From: Bacteroidota bacterium
GTDB lineage: Bacteria; Bacteroidota; Bacteroidia; Chitinophagales; Chitinophagaceae
Assembly: GCA_023428755.1 (NCBI GenBank)
Contig: JAEYWX010000029.1
Coordinates: 62,001 to 126,000 of the forward strand
Length of the DNA stretch: 64,000 nucleotides
Direction of reading: 5' to 3'
Shown piece by piece: positions 25,214-33,140 of the stretch. Numbering within the stretch: the stretch's first letter is position 1; the number at the start of each line of letters is the position of its first letter. The notes under the pieces are model-generated. The model had not been told where the DNA came from. It saw only the letters and a program-made list of their open reading frames with translations, and ran no database searches. The translations under genes were made by a program, and so were the position numbers.

Positions 25214-27601
25214 ATGAAGAGGTATAAAACCTGTTTGCTATTAATAATGTTGCTGCAAACGTATACAGTTGCAGTTGCACAACGTAATGATGTTACCATC
25301 CGGTTTAATTCGCCTGCCACACATTTTACCGAAAGTTTGCCATTGGGTAATGGCCGTTTAGGAGCTATGATGTTTGGCGATACAAAGAAGGAGCGGATTG
25401 CACTCAACGAAATTTCGTTGTGGAGTGGTGGTCCGCAGGATGCTGACAATGAAAATGCGTATCAATTCTTAAAACCTATTCAGGATTATTTGCTCGCAGG
25501 CGATAATAAAGCTGCACAGGATCTGCTGCAGAAGAATTTTGTTTCGAAAGGAAAAGGATCGGGCCATGGCCGTGGTGCCAACGAAAAATATGGTGCTTAT
25601 CAAACCATGGGTGATTTGTTCATCAGCTGGAAAGACAGTAATGCAGCTGTTACCAATTACAGCCGTGTACTTGATATTGAGAAAGCGATCGCCACTACAA
25701 CATTCACCCGCAACGGCGCAACGTTTACAGAAGAACTGTTTGCCGATTTTGTGAATGATATTACATGGGTGCGTTTGTCCTCAACTAAAAAGAACAGCAT
25801 CAATGTTGTGCTGTCGTTGTACCGGAAAGAAAATGTTACCTATAAAACAAAGAAGAATACATTGGCAATGATGGGACAATTGCCATCGGGAGCAGATAAA
25901 GGGATGCAGTTTGAAACCGTTGCGCAGCCAACACTTAAAGACGGAACAATACAACAGGAAGGAAATGAACTCGTAATTAAAAATGCAACCGAATGCTGGA
26001 TCAAAATTTCATCAGCAACCAATTACGATTATGCAACCGGTAATCTTTCTGCAGAAGATATTTTTGAAAAAGTATTTAATTATCTTGATAAAACAAAACA
26101 ACTTACTTACGCTGCTGCAAAACAAAAAAGTACAGCTGCATTTCAACAGCTCTTCAACCGTTGCCGTTGGAAAATGCCCGACAGTAAACCCGGAACAGGT
26201 TTAACTACGAATCAACGTCTCATCAATTACAATAAAGGAGAAGAAGATCTGCAGTTGCCTGTGTTGTATTTCAACTTCGGACGATACCTGCTTATTTCTT
26301 CTTCACGTCCCGGTTTGTTGCCTGCTAACCTGCAAGGCTTGTGGGCAGTAGAATATCAAACACCGTGGAATGGTGATTATCATCTCAACATCAACATACA
26401 AATGAATTACTGGCCGGCGGAGTTAACCAATCTTGGAGCACTAGCTGAGCCCATGCATCGTTTCACTTCATCCTTGGTTCCTAACGGAACAAAAACTGCA
26501 AAAGCTTATTACAATGCACAGGGTTGGGTGGCGCATGTAATCAGTAATCCATGGTTCTTTACATCGCCGGGCGAAGGTGCAAGTTGGGGTTCTACACTAA
26601 CTGGCGGTGCATGGTTGTGCGAACATATCTGGGAACATTACCGCTTTACAAAAGACACAGCTTTCCTGAAAAAATATTATCCCGTTTTAAAGGGGGCCGC
26701 ACAGTTTTTACAATCGATTTTAATAAAAGAACCAACGCATGGATGGTTGGTAACAGCGCCATCTAATTCGCCGGAGCATGCATATAAAATGCCCAATGGT
26801 TTTATTGGCAATACCGTTATGGGGCCAACTATGGATATGCAAATCAGCAGGGAATTATTTAACGCCTGCATCAATGCATCTACAGTGTTACAAACAGATG
26901 CGCAATGGCGGAACGAATTAATGGCAACTGTAAAACATTTAGCACCTAATCAAATTGGAGCAAAAGGCGATTTGAATGAGTGGTTAAACGATTGGGAAGA
27001 TGCTGAACCAACACATCGTCATGTATCGCATTTATATGGTCTGCATCCGTACGATGAAATTTCGGTACGTAAAACGCCTGCGCTTGCAGAGGCAGTAAAA
27101 CAAACATTGTTACAACGTGGTGATGCAGGTACAGGTTGGAGTATGGCATGGAAAATAAATTTCTGGGCAAGACTGCACGATGGTGAACATGCTTTACGAT
27201 TGTTTAAACAATTGGTAAAGCCAGTTGCAGGTGGCGATGAAATTAAAATGAGTGGCGGCGGCGGTACGTATGCCAATTTGTTTTGCGCACATCCGCCTTT
27301 CCAGATCGATGGTAATTTTGGTGCAACAGCAGGGCTTGCAGAAATGTTGTTGCAAAGCAATGAAGAAGAAGCTGAATTGTTACCTGCATTACCTGCGGCA
27401 TGGCACACTGGCAATATTAAAGGTCTTTGTGCACGTGGTGGATTTGAAATCAGTATGGAATGGAAAAACGGCACACTTGTTTCTTGCAGTGTACTTTCAA
27501 AAACAGCAAAAGAGTATACGCTTTTGTATAAAGGGAAAGCGATTCGGTTTAAAACAACAAAAGGAAAAACCTACAGGTTTACATCGGCGGACTTTAAATA
27601 A
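25214..27601 (+). CDS. GH95 glycoside hydrolase (alpha-L-fucosidase or alpha-L-galactosidase)
   Basis: 795 residues with a signal peptide (to VAVAQ). GH95 inverting enzymes remove terminal alpha-1,2-L-fucose, or L-galactose in some members, from xyloglucan, pectin or glycans. The N-terminal motif ESLPLGNGRLGAMMFG and LNEISLWSGGP is typical. Candidate active-site residues are N392 and N394 in NINIQMNYW, E521 in NSPEHAYKM and D699 in FQIDGNFG, matching the Asn-Asn-Glu-Asp set of characterised members. It starts 63 bases after the GH2-GH53 gene, so one transcript is likely. The context argues for a pectin or arabinogalactan side-chain role. Fucose versus L-galactose cannot be decided here. Confidence 0.92.
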   Translation: MKRYKTCLLLIMLLQTYTVAVAQRNDVTIRFNSPATHFTESLPLGNGRLGAMMFGDTKKERIALNEISLWSGGPQDADNENAYQFLKPIQDYLLAGDNKAAQDLLQKNFVSKGKGSGHGRGANEKYGAYQTMGDLFISWKDSNAAVTNYSRVLDIEKAIATTTFTRNGATFTEELFADFVNDITWVRLSSTKKNSINVVLSLYRKENVTYKTKKNTLAMMGQLPSGADKGMQFETVAQPTLKDGTIQQEGNELVIKNATECWIKISSATNYDYATGNLSAEDIFEKVFNYLDKTKQLTYAAAKQKSTAAFQQLFNRCRWKMPDSKPGTGLTTNQRLINYNKGEEDLQLPVLYFNFGRYLLISSSRPGLLPANLQGLWAVEYQTPWNGDYHLNINIQMNYWPAELTNLGALAEPMHRFTSSLVPNGTKTAKAYYNAQGWVAHVISNPWFFTSPGEGASWGSTLTGGAWLCEHIWEHYRFTKDTAFLKKYYPVLKGAAQFLQSILIKEPTHGWLVTAPSNSPEHAYKMPNGFIGNTVMGPTMDMQISRELFNACINASTVLQTDAQWRNELMATVKHLAPNQIGAKGDLNEWLNDWEDAEPTHRHVSHLYGLHPYDEISVRKTPALAEAVKQTLLQRGDAGTGWSMAWKINFWARLHDGEHALRLFKQLVKPVAGGDEIKMSGGGGTYANLFCAHPPFQIDGNFGATAGLAEMLLQSNEEEAELLPALPAAWHTGNIKGLCARGGFEISMEWKNGTLVSCSVLSKTAKEYTLLYKGKAIRFKTTKGKTYRFTSADFK

Positions 27602-27832
27602 CGATTCAATTTGGAAGTATTTTTTAATGTAATCAGTTTGCGTTGTAGAAATTTTTGATACATATAAAACTAGATTAGTTAAAAGAGATTCTTCTTATTC
27701 CCGGTAAATCAACACCCCCGGTAAAAGTCTTTGTCAAAGGACAGTAGTTTAGTTATACAGTTTCTTTTCATGAAGATGAAGTTGCTGTATCGACTTTCTA
27801 TTTACAAACAAACGGAAATGAAATTAGCAGTA

Positions 27833-29173
27833 TTAAAACGTGAGCAAAAACGAACTGCCTTCGCCTTCTTTACTTTGTACACGGATATTGCCTTTGTGCA
27901 ATAACATGATCTGTTTGCAAAGGCTGAGGCCAATGCCGCTTCCGTTTTTTCGGGTACTGAAGAACGGGACAAAGATCTTATCTAAAATTTCGGCCGACAT
28001 ACCGCTGCCATTATCCGCTACTTTAATGATGGTTTTGCCTGTTGAAGTTGCACTGGCTGTGAGTATGATCTGCGGAGCAGGTTTATCTTTCACTGCTTCA
28101 ATGGCATTTACCAATAAATTGATCAACACCTGTTCCAGCAGATTGATATCTGCAACTAATGTAATGGCAGGGTCTTTCAGAATTATATCCAGTTCAATTT
28201 GCTTTTGTTCCAAAGTGGGTAGCATCAGTTGATTCAGGTTTTCAAACAGATCACGTACCAGTATTTTTTTGCTGTTGAGTGTTGTGATTTTGTTGAGATT
28301 ACGGTATGTCTCCGCAAACTTCAGTAAGCCTTCGCTTCTGCGTTGAATGGTTTCAATGCCCAATGCAAGATCATCAACCGAACCTTCTTTATTTTGCAAA
28401 TGCTCCACACTTTGCTGCAACCTGTTTTTTAATGTTTCGGCCAGGGAAGAAATTGGAGCAACAGAATTCATGATCTCATGCGTCATTACACTTAACAGTT
28501 TACGCCATGCTTCCGCTTCATTTTCATCCAATGCTTCGTTTACGTTTTGGAAAGCGATTAGTTTAAACGTTTGTTCATCCGTTTGAAATGCAGTTGCCGA
28601 TAATAATACTTTAAAACTTGTTTTGTCGGTTGTGGCCGTCGCCAGTTTGCTTTCGCCGGTATTGATCGTAATGGCTTCTTTATACAATCCTGCATCACGC
28701 TTTTCTAACGAGTGAATCGTTTTTAAATAAGGAATACCCATCATCCGTTTGAACGATTCATTCATCCACACAATTTCTCCCGTATCAGTTTTGTAAGAAA
28801 GAATACCGGTATCAACCAGCTCCAGTATTTTTTGCAGATACACATACTGCGTTTCTTTTTCCCGGCTGATCACTTTAAAAGTTGAATTGATTTCATTAAA
28901 CCCTTCACGTAAAGGCTGTAATTCAGCAGGCGCCTGCTTTACATTAAAGTAACGGGAGAAATCACGGTAGTGAATGGATTCGGCAAACTCTTTTACTTCG
29001 TTCTGTGCCTTGTTGAGTAATTGATACAGATCGTAAAACTGGTAAGCAAGTACCGGAACCGTAAAAGCAGCATAGATAACATATTCTTTTACCAACAACA
29101 AGGCAGCGGCAAAGAGGATTGCAAACAGCAATGCCAGTTTTATGAATAACCTGAATTCGTAGCGTTTAAACAT
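27833..29173 (-). CDS. Sensor histidine kinase, NtrY-like
   Basis: 446-residue membrane kinase. Two N-terminal helices (about 10-50) with almost no periplasmic loop suggest it senses within the membrane or cytoplasm. A PAS-like domain (about 105-215, ILELVDTGILSYKTDTGEIVWMN region) is followed by the phospho-acceptor helix with His in SVMTHEIMNSVAPI, then the ATPase domain (N box NLLVNAIEAV, G boxes VADNGSGMS and GSGIGLSLCKQI). It lies 81 bases after its partner response regulator gene on the same strand. The pair probably controls the divergent efflux operon through sigma-54. Confidence 0.93.
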   Translation of the reverse strand: MFKRYEFRLFIKLALLFAILFAAALLLVKEYVIYAAFTVPVLAYQFYDLYQLLNKAQNEVKEFAESIHYRDFSRYFNVKQAPAELQPLREGFNEINSTFKVISREKETQYVYLQKILELVDTGILSYKTDTGEIVWMNESFKRMMGIPYLKTIHSLEKRDAGLYKEAITINTGESKLATATTDKTSFKVLLSATAFQTDEQTFKLIAFQNVNEALDENEAEAWRKLLSVMTHEIMNSVAPISSLAETLKNRLQQSVEHLQNKEGSVDDLALGIETIQRRSEGLLKFAETYRNLNKITTLNSKKILVRDLFENLNQLMLPTLEQKQIELDIILKDPAITLVADINLLEQVLINLLVNAIEAVKDKPAPQIILTASATSTGKTIIKVADNGSGMSAEILDKIFVPFFSTRKNGSGIGLSLCKQIMLLHKGNIRVQSKEGEGSSFLLTF

Positions 29174-29254
29174 TATTTATTACTCACTATTCTGTTAAAC
29201 AGAATTTTTTATTTTATCAACCTGTTTCTAGTTCCTCTTTAGGTGCGGATGGGT

Positions 29255-30610
29255 TTAAATATCATACTTGGTTAATCTTCTATACAATGCTGTTCTCGTT
29301 AATCCCAGCTCTTTCGCAGCCTTCGTAATATTTCCATGATGTTTTTCAATTACACGGAGGATCGTATTTTTTTCCATACTGCTGAGTTTCAGATCCTGTT
29401 CATCGTCTTCGGCCTGCATACGTGCTGTTTCAATGGGTGAAAAAATTAGATCACTTGCAGAAAGAATGTCGCCTTCTGTCATGATCACAGCCCGTTCGAT
29501 ACTGTATTGCAGTTCCCGCACATTACCCGGGAATGGATGTTCCACCAGTTTGTCAACTGCTTTTTTATATAACTGAATATTGGGTTTAATGTACTTCTCT
29601 GCATATACTTTTACATAATGTTGTGCCAGCAACGGAATATCTTCTTTCCGTTTACGCAGCGGCGGTAGTGTAATTTCAACTGTGTTGATACGATACACAA
29701 GATCTTTCCTGAAACGATTTTCATTCGCCAGTTCCGCCAAGGGAAGATTGGTAGCACAGATCAAACGGATATCGACCGGTATGGGTTCATTACTCCCCAG
29801 TTTTATGATCTGCCTGTTTTGCAAAGCCGATAACAATTTCGCCTGTTGTTGTAAACTGATATTGCCGATCTCATCCAAAAACAATGTTCCGCCGTTTGCA
29901 GATTCAAACCTGCCAATGCGTTCTTCACGTGCATCGGTGAAAGCTCCTTTTTTATGACCGAACAATTCGCTCTCAAATAAAGTTTCCGTTAATGCGCCTG
30001 CATCCACCTTTATAAATGGTTTGCTTGCACGCAATGATTGCTGATGAATTGCATGCGCCACCAAATCTTTACCGGTGCCGTTCTCTCCAAGTATCAACAC
30101 ATTGGCATCGGTAGGTGCAATTTTTTCGATCTTCACAAAAATATCTTTCATGGCTGCACTCTCACCCACAACTGTTTTACTGGTAGCATATACCGGTACT
30201 GCAGTTGAAGAGGTACTTGCTTCTTTTTTTGTTAATGCTTCACGGATGGTGGTAAGCAGTTTTTCATTGTGCCAGGGCTTTATCACAAAATCGGCCGCCC
30301 CTTCTTTCAAGGAACGTACAGCCAGATCAATATCGCCATAAGCAGTGATCATGATCACGGCCGGGTGTTGCGTTTGTTCTTTTATTTTTTTCAGCCAGTA
30401 CAATCCTTCATTACCGGTATGGATCGTGCTGTTGAAATTCATATCAAGCAGTATCAGGTCAAAGTTTTGTTTGGCTAACAGATGACGAATGTTTTCCGGA
30501 TTTTTTTCAGTTACCACTTCTTTTACTTCTGTTTTCAATAGTAAGCGTACGGCGGTGAGTACATCCGTATCATCATCAATGATCAATATCCAGGAGTTTC
30601 TTAAGTTCAT
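29255..30610 (-). CDS. Sigma-54-dependent response regulator, NtrC family
   Basis: 451 residues from the ATG at 30610. An upstream ATG at 30643 would add 11 residues before the receiver domain. Receiver domain 1-125 with phospho-acceptor D56 in ILLDMNF. The AAA+ domain (about 145-380) has Walker A GENGTGKD and Walker B GGTLFLDEIGN. The sigma-54 contact loop reads GAFTDA instead of GAFTGA, a variant also found in other activators. A Fis-type helix-turn-helix ends the protein (NITKAAKELGLTRTALYRRL). It would activate RpoN promoters. The two direct repeats at 30727-30767, beside its own gene and upstream of the efflux operon, are the obvious binding sites. Confidence 0.94.
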   Translation of the reverse strand: MNLRNSWILIIDDDTDVLTAVRLLLKTEVKEVVTEKNPENIRHLLAKQNFDLILLDMNFNSTIHTGNEGLYWLKKIKEQTQHPAVIMITAYGDIDLAVRSLKEGAADFVIKPWHNEKLLTTIREALTKKEASTSSTAVPVYATSKTVVGESAAMKDIFVKIEKIAPTDANVLILGENGTGKDLVAHAIHQQSLRASKPFIKVDAGALTETLFESELFGHKKGAFTDAREERIGRFESANGGTLFLDEIGNISLQQQAKLLSALQNRQIIKLGSNEPIPVDIRLICATNLPLAELANENRFRKDLVYRINTVEITLPPLRKRKEDIPLLAQHYVKVYAEKYIKPNIQLYKKAVDKLVEHPFPGNVRELQYSIERAVIMTEGDILSASDLIFSPIETARMQAEDDEQDLKLSSMEKNTILRVIEKHHGNITKAAKELGLTRTALYRRLTKYDI

Positions 30611-30726
30611 TCGTTTGATTTCGATCGTACTGTTTGTATCCATAGCAGTACGTTCTCTACCACAAGTTTACCATATTCATAAACTATTGACAACTAATTC
30701 TAAATAAAAATTGCATCGCCAAACAA

Positions 30727-30767
30727 CTGTATCAAAACCGTACACCTGCTGTATCAAAACCGTACAC
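30727..30767 (+). promoter_or_regulatory. Two direct repeats, likely activator binding sites (UAS)
   Basis: CTGTATCAAAACCGTACAC occurs twice without change (30727-30745 and 30749-30767), 22 bases apart centre to centre, about two helical turns. Each copy has TGTA...TACA ends, the dyad form expected for an NtrC-type dimer. They lie about 50 bases upstream of the sigma-54-like element. Confidence 0.75.
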
Positions 30768-30817
30768 TTTTGTTACAGGTAATGAACAAGTTTGATGAAA
30801 ACCAACGATTTAGGCTA

Positions 30818-30833
30818 TTGGCACGGTGTTGTC
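30818..30833 (+). promoter_or_regulatory. Candidate sigma-54 (-24/-12) promoter
   Basis: TTGGCACG at 30818-30825 is a perfect -24 element. The -12 part is imperfect: TTGT appears one base too early, or TGTC at the standard spacing, instead of TTGC. Its place downstream of the paired repeats and next to an NtrC-type gene supports it. Confidence 0.5.
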
Positions 30834-30953
30834 GGGTCTTGCATGTTCACAATTGAATTCGTTGGTTTAAAAAGTTACGCTGCTTGTAACATCGGGGTAA
30901 CTTTCAACGTCAAGAGAGCAGGTTATTAAAATCATTACCGGAAATCGTTTTAC

Positions 30954-32207
30954 ATGGACAGAGTTATTGAAAAGAAGAAATGGAATACAAAACGCATTCT
31001 AACCATTGCCGGTGTTGCCGCCATTGTTGGATTGATTGCTGCGAGTGTTTATTTTACTTCGGGAAAATCAAAGTTGAATGTTGATACAGAACGCATCAGC
31101 ATCAGCGAAATTAAAACAGCAGCCTTTCATGAGTTTATTACATTGAATGGTGTGGTGTTACCCGAAAGCACAATTTACCTTGATGCAATGGAAGGCGGAC
31201 GGGTAGAAGAAAAATTTGTGGAAGATGGTGCAATGATGAAGAAAGATCAACCCATCCTTCGTTTATCCAATACAGACCTGGAACTGCAACTCGCCAACCA
31301 GGAAACACAGGTGTTTAATGTGTTGACCCAAATGCAGATCAGTAAAAATAATGCTGAACAAAATTCAATTAACCGTCAGAACCAGGATGCAGAAGTTGAC
31401 AATGCATTAAAAGAAGCTGAACGAGTGTACATCCTAAATAAAAAATTGTATGAGCAGAAAGTAATTGGCCTGCAGGAATTTCAAAGCAGTAAAAACTTAT
31501 ATGATTACCAGTTGCGCCGTAAAAAATTAACCGAACAGATCATGAAAACTGATGCCACAAGTATGAAGCAACAGGTTGATCAGATGGGTGAAAGTTACCA
31601 GCAAATGAAACGCACACTGGCATTGATGCGCAAAAAAGTGGGCGACCTCATAGTTCGTGCACCGGTTGACGGACAGTTAACATCGCTTGATGCAGAAATA
31701 GGGGAGAATAAAAATAAGGGACAGCGTCTCGGACAGATCGATGTGATGAGCGGTTACAAACTTCGTGTTGATATTGATGAACATTATATCAGCCGTGTGT
31801 TTGCTGGTTTGCTTGGCAATTGTGATGTGGCAGGTAAAACCTATCAACTGAAAATTAAAAAAGTATATACACAGGTAACCAACGGGCGTTTCCAGGTTGA
31901 TATGGAATTTGCAGAGAAAGTTCCGGAAGGTATCCGGCGTGGACAAACATTACAGGTGCGTTTGGCGTTGAGTGAAGAAACACAAGCGATTCTTTTACCG
32001 AAAGGCGGTTTTTACCAGCAAACAGGTGGCAACTGGATCTTTAAGTTGAATGAAAGCGGAACGGTTGCTTACAAAGTAGATATTCAACTTGGTCGCCAGA
32101 ATCCTGATTACTACGAAGTGTTGGGCGGATTGAAACCCGGTGACAAAGTAATTACCAGCAGCTATGAGAACTACGGTAACATGCAGGAATTAATTTTAAA
32201 GAAGTAG
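30954..32207 (+). CDS. Periplasmic adaptor (membrane fusion) subunit of an ABC efflux system, MacA-like
   Basis: 417 residues. One N-terminal membrane helix (about 14-32) anchors a periplasmic adaptor with lipoyl half motif (LDAMEGGRVEEKFVEDGAMM), a helical hairpin (about 105-210, Gln/Lys-rich), the second lipoyl half (IVRAPVDGQLTSLDAEIGE) and beta-barrel and membrane-proximal domains. It would link the MacB-like permeases with the TolC protein at the end of the operon. First gene of the operon, 120 bases after the sigma-54-like element. Substrates of such systems include peptides, antibiotics and lipids, and none can be assigned here. Confidence 0.92.
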   Translation: MDRVIEKKKWNTKRILTIAGVAAIVGLIAASVYFTSGKSKLNVDTERISISEIKTAAFHEFITLNGVVLPESTIYLDAMEGGRVEEKFVEDGAMMKKDQPILRLSNTDLELQLANQETQVFNVLTQMQISKNNAEQNSINRQNQDAEVDNALKEAERVYILNKKLYEQKVIGLQEFQSSKNLYDYQLRRKKLTEQIMKTDATSMKQQVDQMGESYQQMKRTLALMRKKVGDLIVRAPVDGQLTSLDAEIGENKNKGQRLGQIDVMSGYKLRVDIDEHYISRVFAGLLGNCDVAGKTYQLKIKKVYTQVTNGRFQVDMEFAEKVPEGIRRGQTLQVRLALSEETQAILLPKGGFYQQTGGNWIFKLNESGTVAYKVDIQLGRQNPDYYEVLGGLKPGDKVITSSYENYGNMQELILKK

Positions 32208-32210
32208 ATC

Positions 32211-32381
32211 ATGAAAAGGCAAATCATAATTATAATGGCATTTGTACTGTTATGTGTACTGGGTGTCACATCTGTTGCAGTTAGTAACAAACGTACCTGC
32301 AATGCTGCAGAGCTAAACTTGAAACAACTGCCATCAAACGATGTTCTGTTGCACGGCCCACTCAATTATTTTCAATTGTAA
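32211..32381 (+). CDS. 56-residue secreted or membrane peptide in the efflux operon
   Basis: Starts ATG AAA AGG at 32211, three bases after the adaptor stop, and ends at 32381, 12 bases before the ATPase gene. Residues 4-24 are a hydrophobic segment (IIIIMAFVLLCVLGVTSVAV) that may be a signal peptide or anchor. The rest is short and polar with one Cys. Tight spacing on both sides argues it is a real, translated member of the operon. It could be a small regulator or accessory subunit of the pump. I do not recognise a family. Confidence 0.6.
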   Translation: MKRQIIIIMAFVLLCVLGVTSVAVSNKRTCNAAELNLKQLPSNDVLLHGPLNYFQL

Positions 32382-32393
32382 AACCTTACGTCA

Positions 32394-33071
32394 ATGATAA
32401 AGATCACCAATCTCGAAAAATTTTATCGTACTGAAGAAGTAGAAACTGTGGCATTGAATAAGCTGTCAATGGAAGTGAAAGAAGGAGAGTTTGTGGCTGT
32501 AATGGGGCCAAGCGGTTGCGGCAAATCAACCTTATTGAATATTCTTGGCCTGCTCGATGATGCCGATGGTGGCAGTTTCCTGTTTAATGGAATTGAAGTG
32601 GCTGGTTTCAACGAACGTAAACGGGCCGATCTTCGCAAACGAAATATCGGTTTTGTGTTCCAGAGTTTCAATCTCATTGATGAATTAACGGTGTATGAAA
32701 ATGTAGAGCTGCCGTTGATCTATTGTAATGTAAAGGCCGATGATCGGAACAATAAAGTAGAAGAGGTACTGGATAAAATGCAGATCATGCACCGCCGCAA
32801 TCACTATCCGCAACAGTTGAGTGGCGGTCAGCAGCAGCGTGTTGCAGTTGCCCGTGCGGTTGTGAATAATCCAAAACTTATTCTTGCCGATGAGCCTACG
32901 GGAAATCTTGATTCTTCGAATGGGAATGAAGTAATGCAATTGTTAACTGATTTGAACGAGCAGGGTACAACCATCATCATGGTTACACATAGTGAGCATG
33001 ATGCAAAATACAGTCACCGCATTATACGTATGCTCGATGGTCAATCTGTAACAGAGAATATTCTGGTGTAG
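32394..33071 (+). CDS. ABC transporter ATPase, MacB/LolD type
   Basis: 225-residue cytosolic ATPase with all standard motifs: Walker A GPSGCGKST, Q-loop FVFQSFNLIDELTVYENVELPL, signature LSGGQQQRVAVARA, Walker B LILADEPTGNLD, and H-loop MVTHSEHDA. The length and the TVYENVELPL segment are typical of MacB/LolD/FtsE-like ATPases that power mechanotransmission permeases. It sits just before the first of two permease genes. A second ATPase of the same family ends the permease block, so the partner pairing is not fixed by position alone. Confidence 0.95.
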   Translation: MIKITNLEKFYRTEEVETVALNKLSMEVKEGEFVAVMGPSGCGKSTLLNILGLLDDADGGSFLFNGIEVAGFNERKRADLRKRNIGFVFQSFNLIDELTVYENVELPLIYCNVKADDRNNKVEEVLDKMQIMHRRNHYPQQLSGGQQQRVAVARAVVNNPKLILADEPTGNLDSSNGNEVMQLLTDLNEQGTTIIMVTHSEHDAKYSHRIIRMLDGQSVTENILV

Positions 33072-33140
33072 AATAATTAGCCACTTAGCCATTAACCATA
33101 GTCATTTGCTCTCGTTTGCCAACCATTAAACCTTATTATC

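Larger units (their letters stand above)
30611..30953. promoter_or_regulatory. Divergent control region between the NtrC-like regulator and the efflux operon
   Basis: About 340 bases without a gene. It holds the regulator's own upstream sequence, two 19-bp direct repeats (30727-30767) and a sigma-54-like element (30818-30833). A perfect palindrome GAATTC sits at 30855-30860. No small open frame looked convincing. Confidence 0.7.
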
